The position numbers and the translations under genes are program-made. Below, piece by piece: positions 38,601 to 50,700 of a stretch of DNA of 64,000 nt. The stretch's first letter is position 1, and every line of letters begins with the position of its first letter. The stretch covers positions 434,001 to 498,000 of the forward strand of contig JACATO010002145.1 of assembly GCA_018389105.1 (NCBI GenBank). Direction: 5' to 3'. The notes beneath the pieces are model-generated. The model had not been told where the DNA came from. It did not search any database and saw nothing but the letters and a program-made list of their open reading frames with translations. This DNA comes from Nautilus pompilius. Taxonomy: Eukaryota > Mollusca > Cephalopoda > Nautilida > Nautilidae.

Positions 38601-41600
38601 TGTTTTATTACAGAGTCTCAACAGGTACAAAGAGGACTTGCAGAATTATTATGCTACTTTGTCTCCTGAAGAACGAAAGCAGTTGAGAGAGGAGGAAAGA
38701 ATTTTAAAGAAACATACTGTACAGTCACTGGTAAGTGCCACGTTTGTCTATCAGAAGTGATGCTAGAAGAGAGTAGGGGTCCATGGATATGAAATGAATA
38801 TGAACAAATTCATGTACAGTACAAATCAAGATACTTAACCCTCTTCATACCACCAGGAGTGGATTTGCACCCTACTGCCCTTCAAATCTGTATTAATCAG
38901 CACGGGTTAAGCTATAGGGGAGGTGACACCAGTACTTTCATTAATATAACAAAACCTCAGCACTCTGACTGCATGTGTTTTGCAGATGAGCATGCTGACT
39001 AGTTCAGCAAAAATATTAGTGCTTCTAGGCTGGGGTAGTATAAATAATGGCCAGTATCTGTGAACAGACCTCAAGATGTCGCATCAAGGAAGAGAACATA
39101 GATGTACAGGTTAAAGATGGTACTAAGTGTCACCGGTCAGCTTTTAATCTAAAAAAATTAAATTATAAAATTTTATTACTGTCTTAATATATAAAACCAA
39201 AAATTTTTGGTCTGTTACATATTTTAAATTTTGGCCACTGATATGCCCAGTTTAGTGTACTGCCTGAGAATTTTATCATTGCAAAGACTTGGAATACTTT
39301 AAAAAAGAGATTTATTAAATGTCAAACTAACTAGGATTAATATTTATTTTTTTTCATCTCTATTGCAGAAGAAGAACCAGCAATTTAAAATCACCGACTT
39401 CATGTAAGTGTCTGTTTAGTGAATGATAACATTTTTATTTCTATGTACAACAGCCATGTTAAAATAGTTTTCACATCAGCAGTCAGTTATTTTTGTGCAC
39501 TTCATCTTCAAAAGACAACAACATTTTACCACTTTATATTTGCCTCTGCCCCACCAAGGATAAGATTTTATTGCTAATGAGTTTCATTACAATTTGGTAA
39601 ATTTTTCATTTAGAGGCCCAAAAATACCATTAGAGAGAGAGAATTAAATTCAGTGTGTTATACCATGCTATTTGGTTAATAATTTATTACGGGTGATTTT
39701 AGTTTGGTTGGCATGGAAGCTATCCTCACAATAAAATTCCTTTCCTATATCAGCTCCTCTTTCAAACATCTAAAACCCAGTCTAGGTAACTATTCGCCAT
39801 ATTCCAAATGTTAGACCGCTTCTGTATTGAACTTATTTTGATAATCCAGTGTCCATTCCTAATTATTCAGCAATAAGGCTCAGTTCATTAAATTATACCT
39901 GACTATTCTAATTAAGATCACCTTTCAGTGGTTTTTCTTATGTTTTTTAACTGGCAAGGTTCCTAAGTTGTTATTTTTCAGCCCTGAGCAGAGATGCCAA
40001 CTGTGCGAAAACAATAGCTTATTGAAGTGTGTAGCTGAATTATAAGGGCAACACAATGGTTCATTGGCTAGGCTAAAGGCAGGGGTTAGAATCCTAGTCA
40101 GAGTTGGTTTGGCATGCCTCAATCCCACATCTAAAACTGCACACCACCATCTTGAAGGACCTGGCTATCCACCAAGTACCTATTACTATTGTCTGTGACT
40201 TACAGACACTGGCTAGCTAGCCCCTCCGCATCAGATTAGAGAGAGATTCTTAAATAACTGATTATGCCGCTTATATAAGTTTAAACAAACTTTTCTCAAG
40301 AATGTTGCCTGGTCACACGTACGGTTCCACCCCCAGTGAGAGTTTGTGGTGTCACAGACTACACGTTTTGTTTTTGTGTGAATGCCCACAATACAGCAGC
40401 AAGGTTAGTCCTTAAAACAGCCATTCTGACAGACTTCCTCATGTTAGCGTCTCTGCCAGTGCAACTGAAACTCGATAGTAAATTGTGCAGATGTTTGACA
40501 AGTCGTTGGCAGTTAATGAATTTTCTCATTGTACTAATGCATCTTTTTTATTTAACAGAAAATGTGATCATGGAGAAGATGCTGAGAGGTAAGTATTTGA
40601 CAGTGGAGCTGTCTTTAGTTCATCCAACAGAGCTGTTAAGCTTCTGCATGGAAAATTTATTTGATTCTTTAGCCATTCTTGTTAGGTAAGCAGTCATTGC
40701 ATTTAATAAATAAATAATTGAATACTCTCCACCATTCACACAATTTTTTGGGGGCTTGCCAGTTTTTAGAGATAAGCTGACTATAATGAAATTAACCATA
40801 GCCACTTTGTTTGAGCCAGGTACAGTGCATATGGCATTGTTTGCTGTTAGCAGGACATCTTTGCTTAGTAATCTTCTCAAGAGAAAGCATTAGAAGTTCA
40901 AATCTGCTAACTCCCCCCCCCCCTTTAGTAGTAGCATTCCTGGATGGAATAAATTGTCTTTTTATGTAGATCCAAAGATGGACTTTTGTAGGGTCCAGGA
41001 GTAATCCAATTAATGTCTCTCCAGCCACCACCATGCCTCCCACAAAAATAACATCCATTTGCTTGGTTCTGTTTCAGTAAATATGAAATGATCAAGAATT
41101 TCCATGATAGAGAGAGAAACTCTGATATAAAAAAGCAGGATGAGATTTTAGTGGAGAAGCAGAAATACCAGATTAACTCAGGGGAAAAGGCTCGAGGGAA
41201 AGATGATCAGAAAGATCAGGTATGTCTGTCTCTCAGAGAGGAAGAATTTCTGATTACCTTTTCTGCAATGAATTGACTGAAACTTTATCAAAAAATTAAA
41301 TTTGTTTGTATTTTTAGAATTATTTACTTAACTGATTATTGAGAAGAAAAATAAATAAAGGAAGGCTTTGTTATATAATGAATTTACGCACTTTGGGTAG
41401 GGATCCTTGGAAGAAAGTTTTAAAATTTTATCTAAACTTAGCAAATTTAAAAGGAAAATTATTCATTAGTTTCCTTAATAAGAAATTCTGGTGAAGTAGT
41501 TGGCATCACTAATGTTGATATCCTGTTAGTCTGAACATGTAATAAAATAATACATTTAAAGTTATGGAATCATCAAAAAATATGTAGTTAGGTTAAAATT

Positions 41601-42962
41601 TCTTAATGAACTTTAAAGGGAAATCTTCGGTTGAGGACGTGACTAACAGCAAGGTGTCCTGTTCCTCTTCATTGGGCAACATTCTTATTTGTGCGCACGG
41701 CACTTAATGAATGACAACATTCAACAGCTGTGGCACAGAATAGGATGTCTTGTGATCCTTGTGTGTGTGTGTGTGTGTGTGTGTGTTTGTGGTAGTTGTC
41801 ATACATTTGATTTTATCCTTCATGCACATATCTTCAGAGAACATTTTTCTAGAAATTGAAATTGACTTTTGTTTCAAAGGTCTGTGGTGAAAATTTATAA
41901 TCTTCAAAACACCAAAATAACAACAAAGGGGAAGGAAACCATTAGCTTCTTTCCCAAATTGTCATTCCACCTGGCTCTGGTAAATGAACAGCAGCCACAG
42001 CCAGCAGGGACTAAAACAATAACGTGTTAGGTTTGCCTGTCTCTCCCTGCTCTAGACTGACAGCACTTGGATGACGACCAAGCAGAAGAAGAAAAACAAA
42101 TTAAAAAAACAAAATTCTGACAAGGTAAGTTAGCAGATTTTGTGCATGCATGAGCTGTGACCTTGGGGGTTTTTTTGCATGTTTTGTGAGTGACTAATAA
42201 CCTCTCTCCTCCGGATGATATAGTCCCCCCTCTGTTTTTTTTTAAATACACAGTAGTACAAATTGTGAAGATGCACACAACTAGTTAGTTAATGAGTGGT
42301 GGTACGGAGTTTCAAAAATAACATTAAAACAGCAGCCCACTCACTCTTCCCTTTAAAGATCTGCTCATAAATAAATTTCGCACAGTGTTTGCTTGCTTGT
42401 CCTTGCTGTCATCACGCATGCAAGCTAGTGCAGCTTTCAGGTGTGGGGTTGGCTATTTAGTCTTGTTCATTGTGAAGCTTCCAATTCAGAGTATATGACA
42501 TTTGAAAGAAACTAGGAGTGACAGCTCAAGTTCACTCAGAGGCCTTTGTTATGTTAACTCCTATGGCTATCATTGTTGTATAGTAAAATCAAACTATCCT
42601 ATTTAAGTATACAGAAGAAAAAAATTTTTTCTGATGACATGCTGTGAGCATCAGAATGGGGACAGGTGCTGCTTGAACTAAATGCTTTTGCTAACTAGGT
42701 TTATTTCGTGTGGATGACCGGAGTTACAGCTATGCAAAATGCTATTTGTTGCTATAAACAATTTTTTTTGTGTGTAATTGATAGCTCAAGTTAATTAAAT
42801 AATGTGTCCTTGTAGACATTTTCTTCTTCTTTGAAATATAAGGAAATGTTGGATGAAATCGATCGTAAATACCACCTGCCTAAGAGTTGTTGGCACGAAG
42901 TACAGGTAGATGAGGACGAAGAGGATGACGACGATGATGACAAACTGCACCTTGAATTCTAG
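25754..42962 (+). CDS. UBTF: UBF-like nucleolar transcription factor with three HMG boxes, 16 exons, 558 aa
   Basis: Exons: 25754-25871, 27027-27143, 29564-29719, 29909-30081, 31032-31088, 31839-31903, 32101-32182, 33402-33512, 34724-34839, 37167-37308, 38614-38730, 39369-39403, 40559-40588, 41078-41219, 42056-42124, 42816-42962 (TAG); 1677 nt, all phases agree. UBF binds rDNA as a dimer and, with SL1, drives RNA polymerase I. Residues 1-130 are Lys-rich and disordered. Residues 131-207 match UBF box 1 (VWSVENV, VLPSDD, then DWNKIQFGKFSAMDCKLQW, then RKHRILAELV). Residues about 236-310 match UBF box 3 (KPFVLYSQ, KKCRKKWIKLKDETKMKWIKKA). Residues 315-415 match the UBF linker and box 4 (ALNDRWNGKPKKPP, GGYKTFICVLMKQM, KELSNKWKSL, LSPEERKQLREEE). 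Residues 541-552 are a short Asp/Glu run, compared with the much longer acidic tail of vertebrate UBF (764 aa, six boxes). Boxes 2, 5 and 6 have no counterpart. Confidence 0.82.
26221..26245. repeat. Short GGCAG/GGGCA tandem repeat
   Basis: About five copies of a GGCAG-like unit in intron 1 of the UBF-like gene. Confidence 0.7.
26599..26637. repeat. (ATT)n microsatellite
   Basis: Roughly twelve uninterrupted ATT units in intron 1 of the UBF-like gene. Confidence 0.95.
27458..28872 (+). mobile_element. Tc1-family transposon, 1415 bp, full length
   Basis: Both ends carry CAGGTGCATCTCAAAAAATT followed by ATAATAT-like sequence, as inverted copies about 40 bp long with few mismatches. TA stands on each side (27456-27457 and 28873-28874), the target duplication of Tc1/mariner elements. 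The element lies in intron 2 of the UBF-like gene, in the same orientation as the gene. Length and termini are those of the Tc1 group that is common in fishes, lampreys and frogs, with a single transposase gene inside. Confidence 0.9.
27711..28593 (+). pseudogene. Tc1 transposase pseudogene
   Basis: Starts with ATG at 27711 (MGKTADLTVVQKTLIDT) and ends with GAPTKY and TGA at 28591-28593, the usual C-terminus of this family. The coding line jumps frame at about 27930, 28075-28110 and 28415. Recognisable blocks are QRLSEASYLG/YQKRLTWAKE, VMIWGAMSSAGVGPLCFIKS, LYGDADFLFQQDLAPAHSAK and ITPQQCHRLIASMPCRIDAV. The DDE triad is damaged: the first Asp in FSDESKFC is Val here (FSVESKFC), FQQDLAPAH keeps the second Asp, and the Glu of LNPIENLW is replaced (LNPIHSLW). 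The copy therefore could not transpose itself even apart from the frameshifts. Confidence 0.88.
29115..29430 (+). pseudogene. Second, older Tc1-like transposase fragment
   Basis: The frame from 29120 reads VGDLHKIKGVQNANRYRQVL then HAILSGRHLIGWGFIFQHN. This is the Tc1 segment between the first and second catalytic Asp (GxLxxIxGxMNAxxYxQIL...PSGxxLxGxxFIFQQDNDPKH). The Asp that should follow FQQ is not kept and the frame then stops. It is a different and more decayed lineage than the full-length Tc1 copy 250 bp upstream in the same intron. Confidence 0.55.
30719..30745. repeat. (GTCT)n microsatellite
   Basis: Six to seven GTCT units in intron 4 of the UBF-like gene, just before a GC-richer patch. 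Confidence 0.95.
33343..33363. repeat. (GTAT)n microsatellite
   Basis: Five GTAT units shortly before exon 8 of the UBF-like gene. Confidence 0.9.
35324..36584 (+). mobile_element. mariner transposon, about 1.26 kb, with decayed transposase
   Basis: Left end TTAGGTCGTCACAAAAG and right end (reverse complement) TTAGGTTGTTACAAAAG are inverted repeats agreeing at about 24 of 26 positions. A TA precedes the left end; the base pair after the right end has changed. Transposase starts at about 35511 (MDRKILCAIL, then LRKFKPGHKVSEATHSIKQA) and continues over several frameshifts. The blocks WILYDN near 35960, VTVWWTATGVIHYDFLQPGK, LLHDNACPHVA and SPDLSPTDYHLF are mariner hallmarks. Thirty-four residues separate the Asp of HDNACPH from the Asp of SPTDYHLF, giving the D,D34D spacing that defines mariner as opposed to Tc1. 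It lies in the intron between exons 9 and 10 of the UBF-like gene. Confidence 0.88.
39989..40035. repeat. Isolated hAT terminal-repeat-like sequence
   Basis: CAGAGATGCCAACTGTG at 39989 matches the first 13 bases of the terminal repeats of the hAT element at 54736-56889. No matching opposite end was confirmed; TTGGCATGCCTC near 40108 is only a partial match. It may be the end of a small non-autonomous relative. Confidence 0.4.
40036..40250 (+). repeat. Candidate tRNA-derived SINE
   Basis: Contains GGTTAGAATCC (40084-40094), one base off the polymerase III B box GGTTCGAATCC. About 30-40 bp earlier TGGCTAGGCT resembles an A box. It shares CCCACATCTAA with the candidates at 19190 and 47975. It lies in an intron of the UBF-like gene. 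The box spacing is tRNA-like, but no clear tail repeat or target duplication was found. Confidence 0.42.
41761..41786. repeat. (GT)13 microsatellite
   Basis: Thirteen uninterrupted GT units between exons 14 and 15 of the UBF-like gene. Confidence 0.95.
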
Positions 42963-43430
42963 CAGCTTTTGGTGAGTAAATCTGGATATTTGCTTAAAAC
43001 TCGTATTTCCAGCCAGTAAGATAACTAAGTGACATCTCTAAAGGCCATGTTAGCTGAATCAGTGTTTGCCATGGCAAAAATACTAGGGATGTTCAAATAG
43101 CAGAACCTTGTTTATCATCATCTACCAAAAGCTAGTTTTTATTGTAAGTACCTTCCTGATGTTATTTTGATGCAAACTTATGTTTTTTTCTTTTCAATTT
43201 TTAATTAAATTCTTACTACTGTTTCTTTCAGACTCCTACCTTCCTGACTGGAAAATTCACATCATTTCATAGCAGATGTCATTTTTAATTTAGTAAATAT
43301 TAATATTATCTTTATATAACATTTATCATGAAAATTACTTGTACTTTGCAGTTATTGAAGATTAAAAGTCTGGTATGCATTTCTGTAAAACGGTTTTGCT
43401 TTAGATGTACAAAAATCAACTCCCTCCAAC

Positions 43431-43436
43431 AATAAA
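43431..43436 (+). terminator. Polyadenylation signal AATAAA of the UBF-like gene
   Basis: Canonical hexamer 470 bp after the stop codon in an AT-rich 3' region. About 1.3 kb then remains before the stop codon of the convergent EEF1D gene. Confidence 0.45.
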
Positions 43437-44103
43437 ATATTGATAGCTATCTGAGGTGAAGAATTCCAGCAGGGCTTTACACTGATAGAAAATCATTTCT
43501 TCTTTCATGGCAACATTTGTAATTTCTAAAGGAGAGGGATCCAAACTAGGGTTTTGAGTTATTGCTTGAAAGGGAAGGCAGTCCTCATTGAAGATCCATT
43601 ATGATATGGAGATTGTTGTTGGCTAATTAAAGACATCACTGGAATGTTCTGAGAGGAATCAGTAACTTCTTAAAAAAACTAATTATGTAATCTCCTTTTG
43701 CTGCTATGAAATTCCATTAAACACAGATATCAGTGTAATGCCCTTGTCGTAATATTTATTGTAGTCATTTTCATAATCTGGAGCAGAGAAAAATTTCTAG
43801 CAGAACCTGATATTTAAAAACATTTCAGCCCAATGACACCTCTGCATGAAACACATGTAGGGGTGTAGTGTTTTGCACATAAAGATATACCTGGCTCAGC
43901 AGGGAAATCCTCCTTACCTCTCCCACAGCATGTAGATTTTTAGACTTTCTGCTGGCTGAGTAAAGTCAAAGTCTGTAGGTACTGACAAGATTTGAGTTTA
44001 TTCCCTGTTTGCCTCACCTCTTTTGACATCTTGCAGCACCTAAAATTTGATTTCTTCTAACCAAATCACATCAAAGAAAAACCTGCATTAAAATATTCAA
44101 CTT

Positions 44104-44109
44104 TTTATT
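44104..44109 (-). terminator. EEF1D: Possible polyadenylation signal of EEF1D
   Basis: TTTATT on the plus strand gives AATAAA on the minus strand about 650 nt after the EEF1D stop. Another candidate lies at about 43755-43760. The choice cannot be made from sequence alone. Confidence 0.3.
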
Positions 44110-44755
44110 TTCTCCATTTCTAGTCACAGCAAAATCACTCTCCAATTCTGTGGTCAAAACAACACTATATCTGTACTTTGAACCTGGGAGAGAGAGAGAA
44201 ATCAAGTTAAATGTTGTGGGTGGTGGTAGTAAACTATATATTCTGGCATGGAACAAGAATAATCACCACTAGCTATACTTAAGAGTGACAGTACTGCTAC
44301 TTCTCTCTAATATTCTACAGTTATGTAACCATGGCCAGTACACTCTTGCTATCTTGTACAGATTTTAGTCACAAGGTCGTTATGATTTAGGAAAGGCACC
44401 CCCCCCAACCAAACACCAGGAGAAATGGCCATTAACATGATTCTTAAATTGCTTAAGTCATTAAATTCATTCCACTCATCGTTTATATTACTAAAAAAAA
44501 AAAAAAAATGCTGACATCTTAGTTCGTAATTGTGCCCCCTCCCCAACTAGTAAAAATATGCACAGCAGAAAGTCCCTGCATACACAATCAAAATCCCAGT
44601 TAATGTAAAATTCAAACTTGGTAGATCTGATATTTTTAATTCTTAAAGTATTCCAATTAAGTAAGATCTGAGCAAACAAGATAATAGGATGTCAAGTGTA
44701 ATTACCAGTTTTATCTTCACTAATTTTGTGAACTCATAAAATGGACACAGTGCAC

Positions 44756-47700
44756 CTACTGTTCAAAATCACTAAATTTTTCTGGGTAGGATAATATTTC
44801 ACTTACATAATCCGTGAATTCCTTTATCTTTTCCTTCAAGTCATCAATGCTGATCTTTTCCTCAACTATACAATCAATCACCAGGTTCTTAGTACCAGGG
44901 GCCAGGATCTGCTTGGCTACACCAACATCAGGGTTATTAAAGGGCAGAGAGGATACAAAGTAACCAATCAAAAAAGAGAATGTAAGAGAAAGGTTCACTA
45001 TAATTATTGAAGTCATTATTGGACCAAGCTAACAGCACCTCATTACTTACATGCTTTCCACTGTAAACCATCCATTGTTATTGATCGAACAAGCTGCTCC
45101 ATTTTTTCCATATCTGTTTTATCATCCAAAGGCTTTACATCCACCAACAACTTAGTAATTACTGGATTCTCTGGTTATTTTTTTAAAAAGACAAAAAAAA
45201 AAAAAAAACCTTCAGAATCTTTTTAAAAAATGCCTTTAAATCAACTACTAAAATTCAATTTTTTTTCCCTTTTCAAACAGAACATCCAAAAGCATGTTGC
45301 TGCTGCAACATTCCACCTAACAACTGACAAAAAACTGTTTCTAAACTGGTGTGCCTTTCTAGGTCATTTAACATCCCACCCATGGTCACACAAGACACCA
45401 TATCAGACAGGAGGCTGAAACCATTAACAGTGTCACTAACTACACTATCCAAGTAATTTCTGATATGTAACTTTGCAGGTTTCAAACCAAAATTCAAAGA
45501 CCACAGAATCTGCAGGCATATATTAACCCTTTCCCATTCAAGAAATGCAATATTTTACACAAACATTCAGACAATGCACAAAATGCACCCTGGTTAAAAT
45601 TATTTTAAAATGAGACTCTCAAATATGACAAACAACTTGGCACAGTTCAGTAATCCAAATAAAAGATAACACGGAAAAATTCAATTTATAGTGCAGAGTA
45701 AAATCAGACTTGTCAGAGAGGTGCCAATACTGACAAATTTAGTTTAATCTCACTGTCACTACTTTTGACATTAAATATACCATTCTCAATGGACAACACA
45801 GAATTATAGTTATGTTTGCTGTTACAGATGTTTACATCTCTGAGTCTACATGGTGCAATGATCAGTCTTCTTAGCCATGTGGTGGAAGAAATTTGGTATC
45901 ATCTCGCTGCCTCACAACATCAGGGATATTAATCTTCAGAATGACAGAATGCAAAAAATCTGGCATATTGACTAGTTGACGATGACTCAAAATCCACTTA
46001 ACTTCACCATTGTTGTCCTCCAATACATCCATGATGTGTCTCCATCACCAACCAGCCAGTTAAATGACAAAAGATATCACGTAGCAAGTAGATGGAGCAA
46101 CTAGGTAACCCATGTACTTCAAGTCATTTTCACAGGAAAACAAAGCATTAAATATGCACAAGAATACAATTAGCAGGAATTTCCTTAAATGTACAGCTGT
46201 TAAACTTGTTTCAGCATGTCCAGTATGTATTTTATTAATAATTATAGTAATATAATGAATATGTTGACAAATAATAATATGTGATGGTTGTATTATTGAA
46301 TTATTATATTGTATTTTCTATAACATTTTCATTTGCAATGTGATGTATTGCCAACAAGAATAACAAATTTGATAATTGGACAATAAAACAAATAATATAA
46401 AAGAATGAAAGTAAAATACAAATGGAGATGTTTTCTACTTCAATCGCTATTACTATTTTTTAATGACACTTGTGTTTGGGTGTCTTTGACAAGCCGGTCA
46501 TAACATGGAGGAATATTTGATGTTGCAACCCTGAGGTTATTTTCTAAATGTTCATCTGTGACTGGACTTGATAAACTTCATCTGCGAGAAAAGCTGTTCA
46601 CATAAATACGTGCTGCCAAACAAGGCAATCTTCTTCCTCGCAGATATAGAGAGGTTTGGATATTTATCTCTTGGGAAGTATTTGCTGTGAAATTCCTTGA
46701 TCGGAATGTCTTGTAATTTCATTTTGAGATCCAGGTCCTCCCGTAGTTCTATTAGTTCCATGTGTAGTTCGATGAGAGCATCCTCAACATTAGTAATGAA
46801 ATGGTGCAGAATAAATGTTCGTGCTGGTTTCTTCAAGTCCTCAAGCATATTAGCACAATCACCGCCTTTTCCACTGACGTCGTTTCCCAGGACTTCAAGC
46901 ATAGTTGGGAAATGCGAAGCATCATCTCTTCTTAGCTAAGTCTGCCACAACCTCAGTTTGTTCTGGAAGGATTTAATGTGGCTGTACATTTCATGAATAA
47001 ACTGTTCCCTTCTCTGGAGCTTGATGTTAAGATCATTAAGATGTGTTGTAACGGCAACAATGAATGCTAAATCAGAGAGCCACTTTTTATCATCTAATTC
47101 CTGTACTGACTTCAGTCATCGTTCCTTTCATTATCTACAGTGCTAGGAGTTCTTCGGTAACACTAAAATCTTCACTGACTCCACGAATGAAGATGGCAAG
47201 TTGAGCTGCATCTGTTTTGTCAGTGCTTTCATCAACAGCTATCAAAAAAGCGCTGAATTTAGATGATGCTTTTGCCAATGAAGAATCGATGTCCATTGCA
47301 ATAGTGTCAATACGCCTGGCTACAGTACGGTGTGAAAGACTAATATTCTCTATATCTTTACTCTTATTTGGACAGATCAATTCCACATCAATGAGGCAAC
47401 TTTTCACAAATTCTCCATCTGAGCATGGCTTTGAAAACTTGCAAGTTGTGATATACCACATAACTCGCCTGAACAATAATGTAAGCATCATTTATATTTC
47501 TGAACAACATTTGCTGCCCAAGGAAATTTCTTTTCACTCCTGCACTTTCTCTCTGTGCTTGTCCCTGAAATTTGTTATAGACAGTGTGCTTTTTCTCATA
47601 ATATCTCTTCACGTTGTATTCCTTGAAACACGCAACTCTCTTGGAGCAGATCAACCAGTATGGTAAGCCTTTTTGCTCGTTGTAGTGGTAGTCATTAGTC

Positions 47701-50700
47701 CACATTTGGTTGAACACTCTACTTTCGTCACCAATCCTTTTCTTACTTAAGGATGCCATGGCCAGACAGCAGTGGAACCAGAAAAAGAAAAATATATCTG
47801 AGCTGAGGGCGAAAACCCATGTAATAATCACACGGGTTGCCCATATATGTACTAGAGGATTGTAGTCACCAAGTCTGACCAAGCAATGAACCAGCCTCAT
47901 GTGCTTCTGTTGCACTTTTGATTCAAGCTGCTTTTACTTGGCATAATAAAAAAACTTATTTTCTCAAACCAGTCTATTTGTTGATCTTTGTTTTTCCTCT
48001 CACATCTAAGAATGAAGAGTTCTAATAAAGAAATCTATTAGGTTGGTTAGAACGGTCAACACACTGGGCACTTTGATGTTAGCTGTAGTCTCTGGTGTTA
48101 AGTACCCAACTGGCATTCAGGGTCTTGACCTTTAAGTGGTCAAGCAGAACAGAGGATATGGCAACTGAGTGAGAATAATTAACCTTACAGAAAGTTACAT
48201 ACCTGGAAGCAAATCCACACACTAGATTTCTATTCAATTTGTGACTGTTTTAATTATCAGTTTCCTCAATTTTATTCTGAGGCTGGTGACAATCCTATCT
48301 CTTGGAGGTGAAGAAAGCACATTTAGGTTTACTTACTACAGTAAGTAGTTATCAAGCACAAGAATCACTGGTACATTAGTTGAAACAGACAGAGAGAAAG
48401 TAAAACTGTACATCGAGCTGACTCCACTGTAAACCTTATTTCTTTCTGTACCTTTTTAGCATATTCAAGTATACATATGAATGGGATTTTTCAACATTCT
48501 GCTATCCATTTTTAAAGTGGTAAGGTTTAGGTTTCTCAAAATTATTCTAGAAAGTAGTCTCAACAAAATGGATTTTCAGACCAAAAAAAAAAAAAAATAA
48601 CACCAGTAATGAGGATAAAAATTTCTTTCTTGAAATGTTCTTTACTGCCACAACACTGTACATCTATAACAAAAGGCTCTCTCTTATTTCAACATAAAAT
48701 ACAACAAACGCTGGATGGAAATTTATTTTCCAAAATTAAATTCTTAAAACTCCTGGCCAAGACTAAATTTACGGAAGCCAGCCAATTATACAGCACAAAG
48801 ATTCCATATTTTGTGTGTGGCAATGCAGAGGCCCTATCTAATTTACATTTTAGTGTTAGAAAGGTTAACCTTTACTCTCCTAAGTAAATGGATAGAAACT
48901 AACTTTCTTAAAAAATTAATCTCTCTCCAACAATTACTGGTAGTATACATACCTTCATAATATTAGCCTACAATTAAAAACTAGTGAACACAACAGAACT
49001 ACAAAGCTGGCATTTATTTTAAAAAGAAATTAAAATATGACTGGTGAATTACTTTATCAAATTAAAATTTTTCTAAGGCTTGACTGGGGGAGGGGAGACA
49101 GAATCATTTAACACATTAGCATGCTCTGTAAGGATTCTAATAAACTACTAAAAACCAGATGGCAAGACCAATCTCAGCATCAATTTTTAAAAAATACTGT
49201 AAATTTCAAAACAAAACTTGGACAGGGAGCAAATGCTGATCTGACAAATTCCACTCTTCAAAAGAGATGATCCTACCAAGTAGAAGACTACTTTTCAAAA
49301 CATTTTGGCAGGCATCTGTATATAGTTAAAAAGTCGTTATGAAAGTACAAAAAAAAAAAAAATTATATATATATATTTTTTACATATCAGAAAAAGCTCT
49401 TACTTTTTGCTTCTTCTGCACACTGTCTCAATCTTCCTCCTCTCAAATGTGCTGCAACTTTATCTGTCTTTAAATAAAAGAAAATTGTTTGCTCTGAAGA
49501 AACTTAAAAGAAGATACAACCTCACTCTTGCAATGCATTGTGCCCAGGTTGCAAAAACTCATTAATTTAAATTCATGATGAATACATCAGTGAATTGAGC
49601 CACCATTTATCACCTTCACCAAAGTCTAACACTCATCCTCAGCTTACACCCATTATAATCACTTTATGCTGACAAAAGGGTAATGCAGAAAGGTCATTGT
49701 GACATCATGCCAGTTTATCAAAGGCTCCAAACAGCACAAGATAATTGTAGTGCCTTAATTTTACTGTTTACCTCCAGAAATTAGCCAGCAGGGTACAGTA
49801 TTTAATTATTACTGAGAAATTTTTTGTGCTTAACTTTGAAAGAAATCCCTTTATTTTTTTCATATCCTTGTGGTTTATCTGTACTCACCTCCTTATCATC
49901 ATCATCAAATAGATCAATATCACCATCCTCCTCGTTATTTTTTACTGCATTCAGTAGGGGTTTTGAAACATTAATTGCATTCTGAATGGGAGCTGCAGAC
50001 ACACAAGCTTCAAGAATTGCAATCCTGCTTTCCAACTTCTTCAGCAGATGTTTTACATCATCTTGTGCTGCAGAACAGGGAAAAGCAAGCAATACTGGTA
50101 AATATGAAAGTCTAGATGAAACTAGTAAACCCAGTGGCTTTGTCTAATGATGCAAGGAAAAGCAATGAGGCTGAGCAAACAAAAAGGGTCAGCTTTTAAG
50201 ATGTTATATAGGCTCATTGACTATACTTCTCAGAGAACAATGTTGTGACTAACATTAGTAACTGAAAACCAATGTGTATGAGACTAATGACAAAAGTGCA
50301 GAGTTAAATATTACACTGCAAACAGCCACCATCTATGACATCGTCATACCTCGCCTTGTGTCGTTAATTCGCTCCAAGACTCGCGACTTAAGTCGAATAA
50401 ACTCTTTAAAAAATTACCTAGACCCCCTATAAATAACCCCATAATGTCAGTAATAACATCGGCACATAGGAATACAATAAGTCGTTCAATAGCTCAACAT
50501 TTTTACATTTTAATTGATACTAATGTAAAGAAAACACAAAAAATTTACCTGATGGGTGATATCAATGTGCTTGATAAGCCAGAGATGGAGGTTAGAGGAA
50601 AAGGATGAGACTACATTGACACTGATGGCTGAGGCTCTCCAGCAGACAATTCAAGTTCTTCCTGTTGATTTTTTATGTGCTGCAAGAACTGGTCGAGAGT

